A stretch of DNA of 64,000 nucleotides from Ruminococcaceae bacterium UBA1767 (GCA_002315505.1 DCGX01000057.1:1-64000), one strand, 5' to 3'. Numbered from the stretch's first letter, positions 8,372 through 19,178 are shown. The notes: generated by a model not told the origin, from the sequence alone. Numbers and translations: made by a program.

Positions 8372-9436
8372 TTACATATAAAATTCCTTGTACCACTTTG
8401 CGAAGGCACGAAGTCCGTCACGAAGTGATGTACTCGGCTTAAAGCCGTAATCACGCTCGAGTGCAGACGTATCTGCATATGTAACAGGCACATCACCCGG
8501 TTGCATAGGTACTAATTCCTTATGAGCTTCAAAATCATAATCATCCGGCAAAACTCCTGCAGAAATAAGCTCCTGCTGAAGTATATCAACAAAATTGAGA
8601 AGATTTTCGGGATTGCTGTTGCCGATATTATAAACAGCATAAGGCGGAACCGGAAGTCCGTCCTCACCTGTAAGCTTTTCGGGTGCACCCTGCATAACTC
8701 TCATTATGCCCTCGACAATGTCATCAACAAAGGTGAAATCACGTTTACAATTTCCGTAGTTAAAAATCTGAATTTTATCACCGTTTCTTAATTTGTTTGT
8801 GAACCCGAAATATGCCATATCGGGTCTGCCTGCAGGTCCGTAAACCGTGAAGAAACGAAGTCCCGTTGACGGGATATCATAGAGCTTTGAATATGCATGT
8901 GCAAGGAGCTCGTTTGATTTCTTCGTTGCGGCATAAAGCGAAACAGGATTGTCTACCTTATCATCTGTCGAATACGGAACTTTTTTGTTTGAACCGTAAA
9001 CCGATGAGCTTGAAGCATAAACCAAATGCTCAACACCCTTTTTGCCGTCGTCATATGAATGACGGCACGCCTCGAGAATATTGTAAAAGCCGATTAAATT
9101 CGACTCTATATACGCATCGGGATTTGTGATAGAATATCGCACACCTGCCTGTGCGGCAAGATTTACAACCACATCAAAGTTATATTTACCGAAAGCTTCA
9201 TCTATAAGTGATTTATCGGCAATACTGCCCTTGATAAATGTGAATTTATCGTACTTCAGCAATTCATCAAGTCGGTAATTCTTAAGACTCACATCATAAT
9301 AGTCATTCATATTATCAATACCGATAACCTGTGCGGATTTCACTTCGTTAAGAATTCTTTTGCAGAGATTTGAACCGATAAATCCTGCCGCACCTGTTAC
9401 AAGTATTTTTTTATTTTCAAGTGAAATTTTATTCAT
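8372..9436 (-). CDS. UDP-glucuronate 4-epimerase-like NAD-dependent epimerase
   Basis: Extended short-chain dehydrogenase/reductase of 354 residues. The Rossmann glycine motif GAAGFIGSN lies at about residues 14-22, and the active site YAATK follows an upstream SSSSVYG. The run FFTVYGPAGRPDMAYFGF is the signature of the CapI/LspL UDP-glucuronate 4-epimerases, which make UDP-galacturonate for surface polysaccharides. The ATG overlaps the upstream isomerase-like gene by 4 bp (ATGA), so the two are translationally coupled. AGGAGC precedes the start. Related enzymes epimerise UDP-glucose or dehydrate nucleotide sugars, so the exact substrate is likely but not certain. Confidence 0.85.
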   Translation of the reverse strand: MNKISLENKKILVTGAAGFIGSNLCKRILNEVKSAQVIGIDNMNDYYDVSLKNYRLDELLKYDKFTFIKGSIADKSLIDEAFGKYNFDVVVNLAAQAGVRYSITNPDAYIESNLIGFYNILEACRHSYDDGKKGVEHLVYASSSSVYGSNKKVPYSTDDKVDNPVSLYAATKKSNELLAHAYSKLYDIPSTGLRFFTVYGPAGRPDMAYFGFTNKLRNGDKIQIFNYGNCKRDFTFVDDIVEGIMRVMQGAPEKLTGEDGLPVPPYAVYNIGNSNPENLLNFVDILQQELISAGVLPDDYDFEAHKELVPMQPGDVPVTYADTSALERDYGFKPSTSLRDGLRAFAKWYKEFYM

Positions 9437-10212
9437 ACTAAGCTCCTGTACAAATATTCTTTTGCTTCAATCAAGTCAGTTGGCTCATTGAAGCCTTTTC
9501 TGTATAATTCAATCAATGCGGTGTTATCGTATCCCGCTTTCTGAAGTTCAACAAATAATTTTTTAAAATCGTATTTTCCTTTTCCGGGAGCCATACAATC
9601 ATAATTTTCGTTATAGTCACTCAGATGAACCTGTGCAATGTTTTTGCCAAGGAGTCTGATAAAATCAAATTCGCTGTACCCTGCCCGTCTGCATTGCTTA
9701 ATATCCAGCACCATTTTAAAATCTTCACCGATACAATCGGCAACTGCTTTCAGATACTCGGGATTTGCACTGAGATGTGAATTTACATTCTCCTGCGCAA
9801 TGACCACTCCTTGCTCCTTTGCGGCATTATGAAGCTTTAAATAATGCTCAGCGTATTCCCCTGGAGTAAGTGAAAAGAAATCCTTGCAACCGTGAAGCAC
9901 AACTATTTCCGCACCGATTTTATTAGCTGTGTCGAAATAATGCTTATAAAATTCAACTCCGTCATCTGTTCGTCTGTCATAATTACTGAACAGCAAAACC
10001 GTTTCAAATGCCGACGAAAACGGATGGATTGAACGGATATTCATTCCGTAATAATTCTTAATACTGCATAGCTCATCAAGAATATTTCCGCTCAATTCGC
10101 AATATGAATTAAAGAAAATCTCCGCAGTTTTTGCACCAAGCTCTCCAACCTGTCTTAACGAGTCCTCTACCTGCATAGGATAGAAGCAGGATGACGATAT
10201 TCCTATTTCCAT
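9433..10212 (-). CDS. Sugar phosphate isomerase/epimerase-like TIM-barrel protein
   Basis: A 259-residue AP-endonuclease-2/xylose-isomerase-like TIM barrel. Visible features are IGISSSCF at the start, the metal-site pattern IVVLHGCK, AQENVNS, MVLDIKQCR, AQVHLSDY and a late ALIELYRKG, which supply the usual Glu/Asp/His metal ligands. It probably isomerises or epimerises a sugar or inositol derivative. The substrate is unknown. It overlaps the downstream nucleotide-sugar epimerase by 4 bp, which hints at a shared carbohydrate role. GGAGTGAT lies 7 nt before ATG 10212. Confidence 0.75.
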   Translation of the reverse strand: MEIGISSSCFYPMQVEDSLRQVGELGAKTAEIFFNSYCELSGNILDELCSIKNYYGMNIRSIHPFSSAFETVLLFSNYDRRTDDGVEFYKHYFDTANKIGAEIVVLHGCKDFFSLTPGEYAEHYLKLHNAAKEQGVVIAQENVNSHLSANPEYLKAVADCIGEDFKMVLDIKQCRRAGYSEFDFIRLLGKNIAQVHLSDYNENYDCMAPGKGKYDFKKLFVELQKAGYDNTALIELYRKGFNEPTDLIEAKEYLYRSLV

Positions 10213-10226
10213 CTTATCACTCCGTA

Positions 10227-10700
10227 TTATTCGTAGTATGAAATGTCCGTTTTTTTATTATCTGACATAAATAAATCATAGCCGTCTTCTATATATTTAC
10301 CGTCAGCATCTTCGGCAGCGAAACGAATGTTAAGGAACTCTTCCTGAAAAACAATTCTTTCTGCACTTGAGGGAGTGAATTTGCCTTTAATTGTAAAATC
10401 ACTATCATTTAATCCGCTCACTGAAACTTTTGCAGGTTCATTGACACAAATATAATCAGGCGAACCCTCCACACAGTATTTTAAGTAATACTCTTTTTTA
10501 CCCAGGAAGTTATGAGGCCAGTTTCTTACAGTTCCGATAATTTCATAGTCATACGAGCCGTCATCACACACGGTAATATTTACATTCTCAACATCATAAA
10601 GTACCTTATGTTGTCTGCCCCAATATGCATAAATTCCACCATATACAATTCCGACAACCAATATAAGTATAATAAAAATTTTCAGAGCTTTTTTCTTCAT
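10227..10700 (-). CDS. Membrane-anchored extracytoplasmic protein of unknown function
   Basis: Not recognised. The 157-residue product has a Lys-rich start and one transmembrane helix (IFIILILVVGIVYGGIYAYW, about residues 8-27). An extracytoplasmic beta-rich domain of about 125 residues follows (NVNITVCDDGSYDYEIIGTV...). The start is placed at the second Met because AGGAGTG lies 7 nt before it. The upstream in-frame ATG has no ribosome site. It is the first gene of the minus-strand cluster running down to 5356 and is divergent from groES. Confidence 0.65.
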   Translation of the reverse strand: MKKKALKIFIILILVVGIVYGGIYAYWGRQHKVLYDVENVNITVCDDGSYDYEIIGTVRNWPHNFLGKKEYYLKYCVEGSPDYICVNEPAKVSVSGLNDSDFTIKGKFTPSSAERIVFQEEFLNIRFAAEDADGKYIEDGYDLFMSDNKKTDISYYE

Positions 10701-10804
10701 ATTATTTACACTCCTGCGATACATTCAATAATACAATATAATAGCATTATTTTCATTACAAGTAAAGTAAAATGTTATCAAATTGTTAATTTTTCCAAAA
10801 AGGG

Positions 10805-10832
10805 TTGATTTTTCCGAAAAAGTGTCTATAAT
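10805..10832 (+). promoter_or_regulatory. Sigma-A promoter of groES-groEL
   Basis: TTGATT (10805-10810), 16-nt spacer, TATAAT (10827-10832). The CIRCE operator begins 4 nt downstream and covers the start of the transcript. Confidence 0.85.
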
Positions 10833-10836
10833 ATAT

Positions 10837-10863
10837 TTAGCACTCAAGAGAAGAGAGTGCCAA
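10837..10863 (+). promoter_or_regulatory. CIRCE operator (HrcA binding site)
   Basis: TTAGCACTC, 9 nt, GAGTGCCAA. This matches the CIRCE consensus TTAGCACTC-N9-GAGTGCTAA at 17 of 18 arm positions. The HrcA repressor binds it to hold groESL low until heat stress. The hrcA gene is not in this window. Confidence 0.95.
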
Positions 10864-10890
10864 AAACATAAATTATTTATTTTTTCATAG

Positions 10891-12845
<1,955 letters not shown>

Positions 12846-12859
12846 TTAATAAATTCATC

Positions 12860-12891
12860 GCAGTACGGAGTAAAATCCGTACTGCTTTTTT
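12860..12891 (+). terminator. Terminator of groESL
   Basis: Perfect 10-bp stem GCAGTACGGA / TCCGTACTGC with a 6-nt loop, followed by six T residues. Confidence 0.92.
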
Positions 12892-12902
12892 GTTTATCTC
12901 TA

Positions 12903-12931
12903 TTGATTTACAAGGTAAATGATGGTATACT
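12903..12931 (+). promoter_or_regulatory. Sigma-A promoter of murD-murI
   Basis: TTGATT (12903-12908), 17-nt spacer, TATACT (12926-12931), about 40 nt before the murD start codon. Confidence 0.7.
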
Positions 12932-12970
12932 GTTATGCGGAATAATTTGATTACTCGGAGGCAATCGCAA

Positions 12971-14311
12971 ATGGATTTTACAGGTAAAAAAGTATTGGTA
13001 ATCGGTCTTGCACGAAGCGGTATGGCGGCTATCAGGGTTTTAAATAAATTAGGCGCAACAATAACTCTTTCCGAAAGAAAAAAAGCAGAAGAGCTCAAGG
13101 AATTTGACTTTCTTACATCAATCGGTGTCGAAATCGTTGACCAGAGTATGTCGGTTTTTGAAAGAGATTACGACCTCGTTGTCAAGAATCCCGGTGTGCC
13201 GTTCCGCAGTCCTATGATTGAAAAGCTCAACGAGAGAAATATCCCCATCATCACAGAAATTGAGCTTGCATATATTGTATCAAAGCCACAGCATTTCATC
13301 GCTATCACGGGTACAAACGGCAAAACAACTACAACATCCCTTACCTTTGATATTCTCAACAAGGCATTTCCGGGCAAGGCTCATCTTTGCGGTAACATCG
13401 GCATTCCCTTTTGTGAAATCGTAATGGAAAACAATCTTATGGAAGAAGCCGACCATTATATTGCTCTTGAAATTTCTAACTTCCAGCTTATTAATATCGA
13501 TAAATTCCGTCCCGAGGTTGCAACAATTATCAATCTCACTCCTGACCACGTTGATTTTCACGGCACACTTGATGCATACTATAAAGCAAAGACAGAAGTG
13601 TACAGAAATATGGTCGATGCAGATGTATTTATTAAAAATACTGACGATGCACTCGTTAACGAATACACAGAGAAATATCCCGTTAACTGTACTGTTAAGA
13701 CAATGAGCCTTGACAACGATGCCGATTGCTGTATCAAAGACGGATTTATGTGCTTCTGTGGTGAAAAGGTTCTTCCTGTTTCCTGCATTAAATTAGTCGG
13801 AAAACACAATTTGCAGAATGTTATTCTTGCCGTTTCAATGGCAAAGGCTATCGGTGTTTCTAATGAAGACATATGCGAGGCGGTTTCTGCCTTCAAGGGT
13901 GTTGAGCATAGAATAGAATTCCTGCGTGAAATCAACGGTGTTCGTTATTACAACGATTCAAAGGGCACTAACACAGATGCCACAATCACGGCGCTTAAAG
14001 CCTTTGACAAGGGAGTAATTCTTCTTGTCGGCGGATTTGAAAAAGGTCTTTCAATGGACGAAATGAAAAAGCATCTCGGTTGTGTAAAAAAGGTTATCGG
14101 CTTCGGTGCCTGCGGTCCCCGTCTTGTAAAAGACCTTGTCGGCGATGACGGAATTGTTGTTACTGACTTGAACGAAGCTACCGCTGAAGCTGTTAAAATT
14201 GCAGAAAGCGGAGATACTGTCCTCCTCTCACCTACCACAAGCTCCTTTGACCAGTATTCCTGCTTTGAAGAGCGTGGCGACCACTTCAGAAAAATTGTAA
14301 ATTTACTTTAA
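12971..14311 (+). CDS. murD: UDP-N-acetylmuramoylalanine--D-glutamate ligase MurD
   Basis: Adds D-glutamate to UDP-MurNAc-L-Ala with ATP in cytoplasmic peptidoglycan precursor synthesis. The 446-residue protein has the MurD N-terminal Rossmann domain (VLVIGLARSGMAA), the ligase P-loop AITGTNGKTTTT, the central EISNFQL and NLTPDHVDFH motifs, and YYNDSKGTNTDAT in the C-terminal half. CGGAGG lies 9 nt before ATG 12971. An upstream in-frame ATG at 12935 lacks a ribosome site. It sits outside a dcw cluster but directly before murI, which makes D-glutamate, so enzyme and substrate supplier are paired. Confidence 0.95.
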   Translation: MDFTGKKVLVIGLARSGMAAIRVLNKLGATITLSERKKAEELKEFDFLTSIGVEIVDQSMSVFERDYDLVVKNPGVPFRSPMIEKLNERNIPIITEIELAYIVSKPQHFIAITGTNGKTTTTSLTFDILNKAFPGKAHLCGNIGIPFCEIVMENNLMEEADHYIALEISNFQLINIDKFRPEVATIINLTPDHVDFHGTLDAYYKAKTEVYRNMVDADVFIKNTDDALVNEYTEKYPVNCTVKTMSLDNDADCCIKDGFMCFCGEKVLPVSCIKLVGKHNLQNVILAVSMAKAIGVSNEDICEAVSAFKGVEHRIEFLREINGVRYYNDSKGTNTDATITALKAFDKGVILLVGGFEKGLSMDEMKKHLGCVKKVIGFGACGPRLVKDLVGDDGIVVTDLNEATAEAVKIAESGDTVLLSPTTSSFDQYSCFEERGDHFRKIVNLL

Positions 14312-14333
14312 GCATCGCCTTAGGAGGCACACT

Positions 14334-15143
14334 ATGAACAATGAAAAATATATAGGTGTTTTTGATTCGGGTATCGGTGGACTAACCGTTGTGAAAAGTA
14401 TTGTCGAATCAATGCCCGATGAAAATATTATATATTTCGGTGATACGGCTCACGTTCCGTACGGCACCCGTTCAAAAGAACAGATTATTGAATACGTTCT
14501 CAATGACGTTAAATTTCTGAGCGGTTTTGACATCAAAGCGATTGTTATCGCCTGCAACACAGCAGATGCCGCCGCAAGGGAAACGGTAATAGAAAAATAT
14601 CCCGACATTCCTGTTTTCGGTGTTGTTGAGCCCGCATCAAAAAAGGTTGCTCTTGCCACAAAAAACAACAAAATCGGTATCATCGCTACAAATGCAACGG
14701 TTGACAGCGGCTCATACGAGAAAAATATTGCAAAGTTCAACCCCGATGCCGAGGTTTTCAGTGTTGCCTGTCCTCTTCTCGTTCCTCTCGTTGAAAACGG
14801 AAGATTCAAAAAGGGAGATAACGTCATTGAAAAGGTACTTACGGAATATCTCTCCGAGCTTAAAGAAAAGCAGGTTGACACTCTCGTTTTAGGCTGTACT
14901 CATTATCCTTTGCTTCACGATATTATTGCCGACATTATGGGAGACGGTGTCGAAATAATAAGCTCATCCGTTGCGGCGGCTGACACTTTAAAAAAAGAGC
15001 TTGAAGCAAGAGATATGCTCAAAACCACTCCATCAAGTGAGAGAAAATATTTTGTCAGTGACAATGCCGCCCACTTTGAAAAGCAGGCTCTTATTTTTAT
15101 GGGAGATGCACTCGGCGGAACAGTCGGTCAGGTTGATATATAA
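14334..15143 (+). CDS. murI: Glutamate racemase MurI
   Basis: Cofactor-independent racemase that converts L- to D-glutamate for peptidoglycan. The 269-residue length is usual. It has the family start GVFDSGIGGLTVVKS and the two catalytic cysteines in ACNTADA and LGCTHYPLL, plus YFGDTAHVPYG. AGGAGG is upstream of the ATG. It lies 22 bp after murD and is followed by a terminator, forming a two-gene operon for D-Glu supply and use. Confidence 0.96.
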   Translation: MNNEKYIGVFDSGIGGLTVVKSIVESMPDENIIYFGDTAHVPYGTRSKEQIIEYVLNDVKFLSGFDIKAIVIACNTADAAARETVIEKYPDIPVFGVVEPASKKVALATKNNKIGIIATNATVDSGSYEKNIAKFNPDAEVFSVACPLLVPLVENGRFKKGDNVIEKVLTEYLSELKEKQVDTLVLGCTHYPLLHDIIADIMGDGVEIISSSVAAADTLKKELEARDMLKTTPSSERKYFVSDNAAHFEKQALIFMGDALGGTVGQVDI

Positions 15144-15149
15144 GGTTTT

Positions 15150-15186
15150 TGCGACCGTGCTGATGCATAGTCGCATTATTTTTTCA
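15150..15186 (+). terminator. Terminator after murI
   Basis: Short stem TGCGAC (15150-15155) / GTCGCA (15170-15175) followed by a T-rich tract (ttattttttc). It separates murI from copA. Confidence 0.6.
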
Positions 15187-15212
15187 TAAAATAAACTAAG
15201 GACGGTGAAAAA

Positions 15213-17639
15213 ATGAAGCAATTCAATGTTACGGGAATGAGCTGTGCGGCTTGCAGTGCAAGAGTTGAAAAGGCAGTTTATTCGGTTAACGGTGTTACTA
15301 TGTGCAATGTGAATCTGTTGACAAGCTCGATGAGTGTTGACGGAAGTGCGAGTATTGAAAGCATTATTTCAGCTGTCGAAAAAGCAGGCTACGGTGCATC
15401 TGTAAAAGAGAATAATCAAATAAAGCAATCGTCTGAGGACGCACAAACAGGCAAACTTTCAAAAAGATTAATTTCTTCGCTCATATTATTAATTGTCCTT
15501 ATGTACTTTTCAATGGGACATACAATGCTTCATTTTCCGCTACCTTCGTTCTTTGAAAATACTGTGATACTCAGCACTGTACAGCTCCTGCTGACAGTAA
15601 TAATAATGTTGATAAACCGCAGTTTTTTCATAAACGGCTTCAAAGGTCTTATTCACCGCTCACCGAATATGGACACACTTGTTGCGCTCGGCTCGTCAGC
15701 GGCATTTATTTACAGTACAGTTGAGCTTGTTAAAATATCTGCCTCATCTGAAATGCCCGATTTGTATTTTGAATCAGCGGCAATGATATTGACACTTATC
15801 ACAGTAGGAAAAACACTTGAAGCACGTTCAAAGGGCAAAACAACTGACGCATTAAAAGGACTCATCGACCTTGCTCCGAAAAATGCATCGGTAATCAGGG
15901 ACGAAAAAGAAATATCCATACCCATCGGGCAGGTCAGAATCGGCGACATTTTTACAGTACGCCCCGGAGAAAGCATACCTGTTGACGGAATTGTGATTGA
16001 AGGAAGCAGTGCGATAAACGAATCCGCTCTCACGGGTGAAAGTCTGCCGATTGATAAGGAGATAAATGATGAGGTTTCATCGGGAACTGTAAATCTTTCG
16101 GGATTTTTAAAATGCAGGGCTATCCACGTCGGCAATGATACCGCGCTTGCAAAAATAATAAAAGCCGTCAGTGATGCATCTGCAACAAAAGCGCCTGTCG
16201 CAAAAATTGCAGACAGGGTTTCGGGAATATTTGTTCCGATTGTAATGGTCATTGCCATCATCACAACCATTGTCTGGACTGTAATCAGCAACGATTTCGG
16301 ATTTGCTCTTGCACGTGGAATTTCCGTGCTTGTAATCAGCTGTCCGTGTGCGCTCGGACTTGCAACTCCTGTTGCGATTATGGTCGGAAACGGAATCGGA
16401 GCCAAAAACGGTATTCTCTTCAAAAACGCAGCAGCACTTGAAAACACGGGTAAAATTGATATAGTTGTACTCGATAAAACAGGTACAATCACAGAAGGTA
16501 AGCCAAAGGTTACCGACATCATTCCGATAAATACAGACAAAAACGAGCTTGTAAAAATATCTGCTTCACTTGAAGCGAAAAGTGAGCATCCGCTCGCCGG
16601 GGCAATAGTCGAATATGCAGGAAAAAACGAGCTTTACGAAACGAAAGACTTCTCGGTCTCTTCGGGCAACGGATTATCTGCAACTATCAATGGCGAAAAG
16701 GTTTTCGGCGGAAAGCTCGAATTCATCGAAAATTTTGCAAAAATAAACGATAACGTAATCACACAAGTCGATATGCTTGCACAAAGCGGAAAAACGCCGA
16801 TGCTTTTCTGCAGGAACAATGAACTGCTCGGAATAATTGCCGTTGCAGATACAATAAAAAAAGACAGTAAGCAGGCAATTTCAACATTGAAAAATACGGG
16901 ACTTCGTGTTGTTATGCTTACAGGTGACAATCGCAAAACTGCCGAGGCAATCGGCAGGCAAATCGGAATTAATGAGATTATCTCCGACGTCCTTCCGACT
17001 CAGAAGGAAGAAATAATCCGAAAATTAAAAATCGAAGGCATGGTCGCAATGGTCGGTGACGGAATCAATGATGCACCTGCCCTGACAAGTGCAGATATCG
17101 GAATTGCACTCGGCACAGGTACAGATATTGCCATAGATGCGGCAGATGTAGTTATTCTTAAAAGCGGACTGACCGATGTTACAAACTCAATCAGCTTAAG
17201 CTCACAAACTTTGAAAATAATTCATCAGAATCTTTTTTGGGCATTCTTTTATAACACAATCGGAATTCCACTTGCTGCAGGAGTATTCGTACCGCTCGGA
17301 TTAACTCTCAATCCGATTTTCGGTGCGGCGGCAATGAGTTTATCGAGCTTTTGTGTTATATCAAATGCGCTGAGATTAGATCTGTTTAAACCAATGAAAA
17401 TTTCACGAAAGGCGGAAATTAATATGTCAGAAAACAAGCAAACAAAAATTATCAATGTCGAGGGTATGATGTGTCCTCACTGCGAGGCAAGAGTAAAAAC
17501 TGCCCTTGAAGCAATTGACGGAGTTGTGTCTGCACTCCCGAATCACGAAAAAAATTCGGTTGAATTAGTGCTTTCAAAAGACATATCCGATGCAGAATTA
17601 AAAAAAGTTATCGAAGAACAGGGATATAAGGTAATTTAG
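15213..17639 (+). CDS. copA: Copper-translocating P1B-type ATPase CopA with C-terminal CopZ-like domain
   Basis: Exports Cu(I) across the membrane using ATP. The 808-residue protein has an N-terminal heavy-metal domain (GMSCAAC, Cys11/Cys14), membrane helices, the CPC metal site (residues 377-379, ISCPCALGLATP), the phosphorylation site DKTGTITEG (Asp421), GDGINDAP, and a second heavy-metal domain at the extreme C-terminus (GMMCPHC, Cys754/Cys757). The C-terminal domain begins at an internal Met738 (ATG 17424) with AAAGGCGG 9 nt upstream, so it may also be made as a free 71-aa CopZ-like chaperone. It appears to be monocistronic. Cu specificity is inferred from CPC and the GMxCxxC domains. Confidence 0.93.
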   Translation: MKQFNVTGMSCAACSARVEKAVYSVNGVTMCNVNLLTSSMSVDGSASIESIISAVEKAGYGASVKENNQIKQSSEDAQTGKLSKRLISSLILLIVLMYFSMGHTMLHFPLPSFFENTVILSTVQLLLTVIIMLINRSFFINGFKGLIHRSPNMDTLVALGSSAAFIYSTVELVKISASSEMPDLYFESAAMILTLITVGKTLEARSKGKTTDALKGLIDLAPKNASVIRDEKEISIPIGQVRIGDIFTVRPGESIPVDGIVIEGSSAINESALTGESLPIDKEINDEVSSGTVNLSGFLKCRAIHVGNDTALAKIIKAVSDASATKAPVAKIADRVSGIFVPIVMVIAIITTIVWTVISNDFGFALARGISVLVISCPCALGLATPVAIMVGNGIGAKNGILFKNAAALENTGKIDIVVLDKTGTITEGKPKVTDIIPINTDKNELVKISASLEAKSEHPLAGAIVEYAGKNELYETKDFSVSSGNGLSATINGEKVFGGKLEFIENFAKINDNVITQVDMLAQSGKTPMLFCRNNELLGIIAVADTIKKDSKQAISTLKNTGLRVVMLTGDNRKTAEAIGRQIGINEIISDVLPTQKEEIIRKLKIEGMVAMVGDGINDAPALTSADIGIALGTGTDIAIDAADVVILKSGLTDVTNSISLSSQTLKIIHQNLFWAFFYNTIGIPLAAGVFVPLGLTLNPIFGAAAMSLSSFCVISNALRLDLFKPMKISRKAEINMSENKQTKIINVEGMMCPHCEARVKTALEAIDGVVSALPNHEKNSVELVLSKDISDAELKKVIEEQGYKVI
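17408..17426 (+). promoter_or_regulatory. Possible internal ribosome site and start for a CopZ-like product
   Basis: AAAGGCGG (17408-17414) stands 9 nt before an in-frame ATG (17424) at the edge of the C-terminal heavy-metal domain of copA. Whether it is used is unproven. Confidence 0.35.
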
Positions 17640-17641
17640 TG

Positions 17642-17670
17642 TTGACTTATGTATATTTTTTTGATAAAAT
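17642..17670 (+). promoter_or_regulatory. Sigma-A promoter of the M28 peptidase gene
   Basis: TTGACT (17642-17647), 17-nt spacer, TAAAAT (17665-17670). It starts 2 nt after the copA stop. Confidence 0.75.
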
Positions 17671-17703
17671 ATACAATAAATTAATTCAAAAGGAGATATT
17701 TTT

Positions 17704-18921
17704 ATGGACCTTAGCTCAATTATTGCAAAAAAAGACTGGGCCGCTAAGTATATGGTTAAAGAAATTACCCATATCATCAAGAAATTTGAAAAGCGTGACC
17801 CCGGCTCAAAAGGAGAATTGCAGGCATGTGAATACATGGCAAAAGTTCTCAAGAAGGATTGCGGTTGTGACCGTGTAAGCGTTGAATCATTTGAGGAGAA
17901 CCCCGGTTCCTTCTTCGGCTGGCTCTACTTTACACTTTCGTTTGTTCTTGCCGCTATTGTTTTCTTTTTCCTGAACCTTCCAATCGTATCAGTTCTTCTT
18001 ATCGTTGCTGGTCTTGCAATAGCAATGCTTCAGTTCGGTCTTTATAAAAAAACTGTTGACAAGTGCTTCCCGCAGAAGACAGGTCACAATGTTACAGCTC
18101 TTAAAAAACCTACAGGCGAAGTTAAGCGTCGTATCATCTTCAACGGACATCCCGATGCCGCATGGGAGTGGCCTGTAAACTATGCACTCGGTGGTGTTGG
18201 CTTCGAAGGTCACGCAATCATCGGCTTTGCAGGTGCTTTCTATTATCTTATCCTTTCAATCATCAAGCTCGTAAATGCAAACGCTGATCTTAAGACCGCA
18301 TCACTCGTAGGTCTTATCTTTGTTCCGTTCCTCATCGGTCTTTATTTCATGTGGAACAAGCACAGAATCGTTGACGGCGCTAATGACAACCTTTCCGGTT
18401 GCTACATGGGTATCGCAATTCTCAAGGCACTCAAGGATGAAGGCATTGAGCTTGAAAATACAGAGCTCGGCGTTGTTCTTACAGGTTCTGAGGAAGCAGG
18501 TCTTCGTGGTGCCAAGGCATGGTGCGAAGCTCACAAGGGTGAATTCGATGATGTTCCGACATTTATCTACTCATATGATACAATCTTTGACCCGAAGTAT
18601 CTCATGGTTAACTACCGTGACCTTAATGCTACAGTTAAGGCTGACAAGGACGTTTCCGACCTCTTCATGGAGTCAGCTAACGAGCTCGGCATCAAGATTT
18701 CCAAGGGTATGGTTCCTCCTCTCGGTGGTGCTACAGACTCAGCTGCTTTTGCACAGGCAGGCTTCCGTGCAACAGGTATCACAGGTCTTAACCACAAGCT
18801 CGAAAACTACTACCACACTCGCCGTGATACATTCGACAACATGAATCTTGAAGGACTTGCAGGTTGCTTCGCAGCTTCAGTTAAGGTTCTTGAAAAGTTC
18901 GACAACGGTGCAAAGCAGTAA
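17704..18921 (+). CDS. M28-family metallopeptidase with transmembrane insertion
   Basis: Zinc aminopeptidase-like protein of 405 residues. The M28 metal and catalytic motifs are visible: FNGHPDAAWEW (His/Asp), GANDNLSGCYMG, GSEEAGLRGAK with the Glu pair, YSYDT, and GGATDSAAFAQAGF near the end, with a late His in YYHTRRDT. Between the N-terminal helices and the catalytic core are two hydrophobic helices (about 75-118), and two more lie at about 175-215, so the enzyme is membrane-embedded. RBS AAGGAG precedes the ATG. It has its own promoter and a UUCG terminator. Substrate and side of the membrane are unknown. Confidence 0.82.
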   Translation: MDLSSIIAKKDWAAKYMVKEITHIIKKFEKRDPGSKGELQACEYMAKVLKKDCGCDRVSVESFEENPGSFFGWLYFTLSFVLAAIVFFFLNLPIVSVLLIVAGLAIAMLQFGLYKKTVDKCFPQKTGHNVTALKKPTGEVKRRIIFNGHPDAAWEWPVNYALGGVGFEGHAIIGFAGAFYYLILSIIKLVNANADLKTASLVGLIFVPFLIGLYFMWNKHRIVDGANDNLSGCYMGIAILKALKDEGIELENTELGVVLTGSEEAGLRGAKAWCEAHKGEFDDVPTFIYSYDTIFDPKYLMVNYRDLNATVKADKDVSDLFMESANELGIKISKGMVPPLGGATDSAAFAQAGFRATGITGLNHKLENYYHTRRDTFDNMNLEGLAGCFAASVKVLEKFDNGAKQ

Positions 18922-18941
18922 TACATAATTAAACAGATTAA

Positions 18942-18969
18942 AATGCTCACTTCGGTGGGCATTTTTTTA
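18942..18969 (+). terminator. UUCG-loop terminator after the M28 peptidase gene
   Basis: Stem AATGCTCAC, loop TTCG, stem GTGGGCATT, then seven T residues. Confidence 0.92.
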
Positions 18970-19074
18970 ATGCACAATTCACAATGCAAAATGCACAATG
19001 AGATTCTTTCTGCTCCTCAGAATAGCATAGGTTTTATATATCGTGTAGGACAGGTGGCTATGCTCCTGCCCTAC
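18969..19074. repeat. Intergenic repeat-like sequence before the ATP synthase operon
   Basis: The 297-bp gap between the peptidase gene and atpI contains no gene. It holds tandem imperfect copies of TGCACAAT (about 18970-19000) and an imperfect inverted repeat GTAGGACAGG (19045-19054) / CCTGCCCTAC (19065-19074). Such short palindromic and TGCACAAT-type stretches are common dispersed repeats in Clostridia. That assignment is inferred, not searched. Confidence 0.45.
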
Positions 19075-19169
19075 AACAAACAAAAATCGTAAAAACATAC
19101 TTGAACAAACTGGCTCAAAATAAATAATAATTATTTTTAAAAAAATATATAGTAATTTTTTTTAATATG

Positions 19170-19178
19170 TGATATAAT
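19170..19178 (+). promoter_or_regulatory. Extended -10 promoter of the ATP synthase operon
   Basis: TGATATAAT (19170-19178) is a clear extended -10 box. No good -35 is visible. The atpI ribosome site (CGGAGG) follows at about 19204. Confidence 0.55.

Noticed and set aside
15710..16540. 276-aa minus-strand frame opposite copA
   Set aside because: It lies entirely within copA, lacks a ribosome site and has low-complexity composition typical of a shadow frame.
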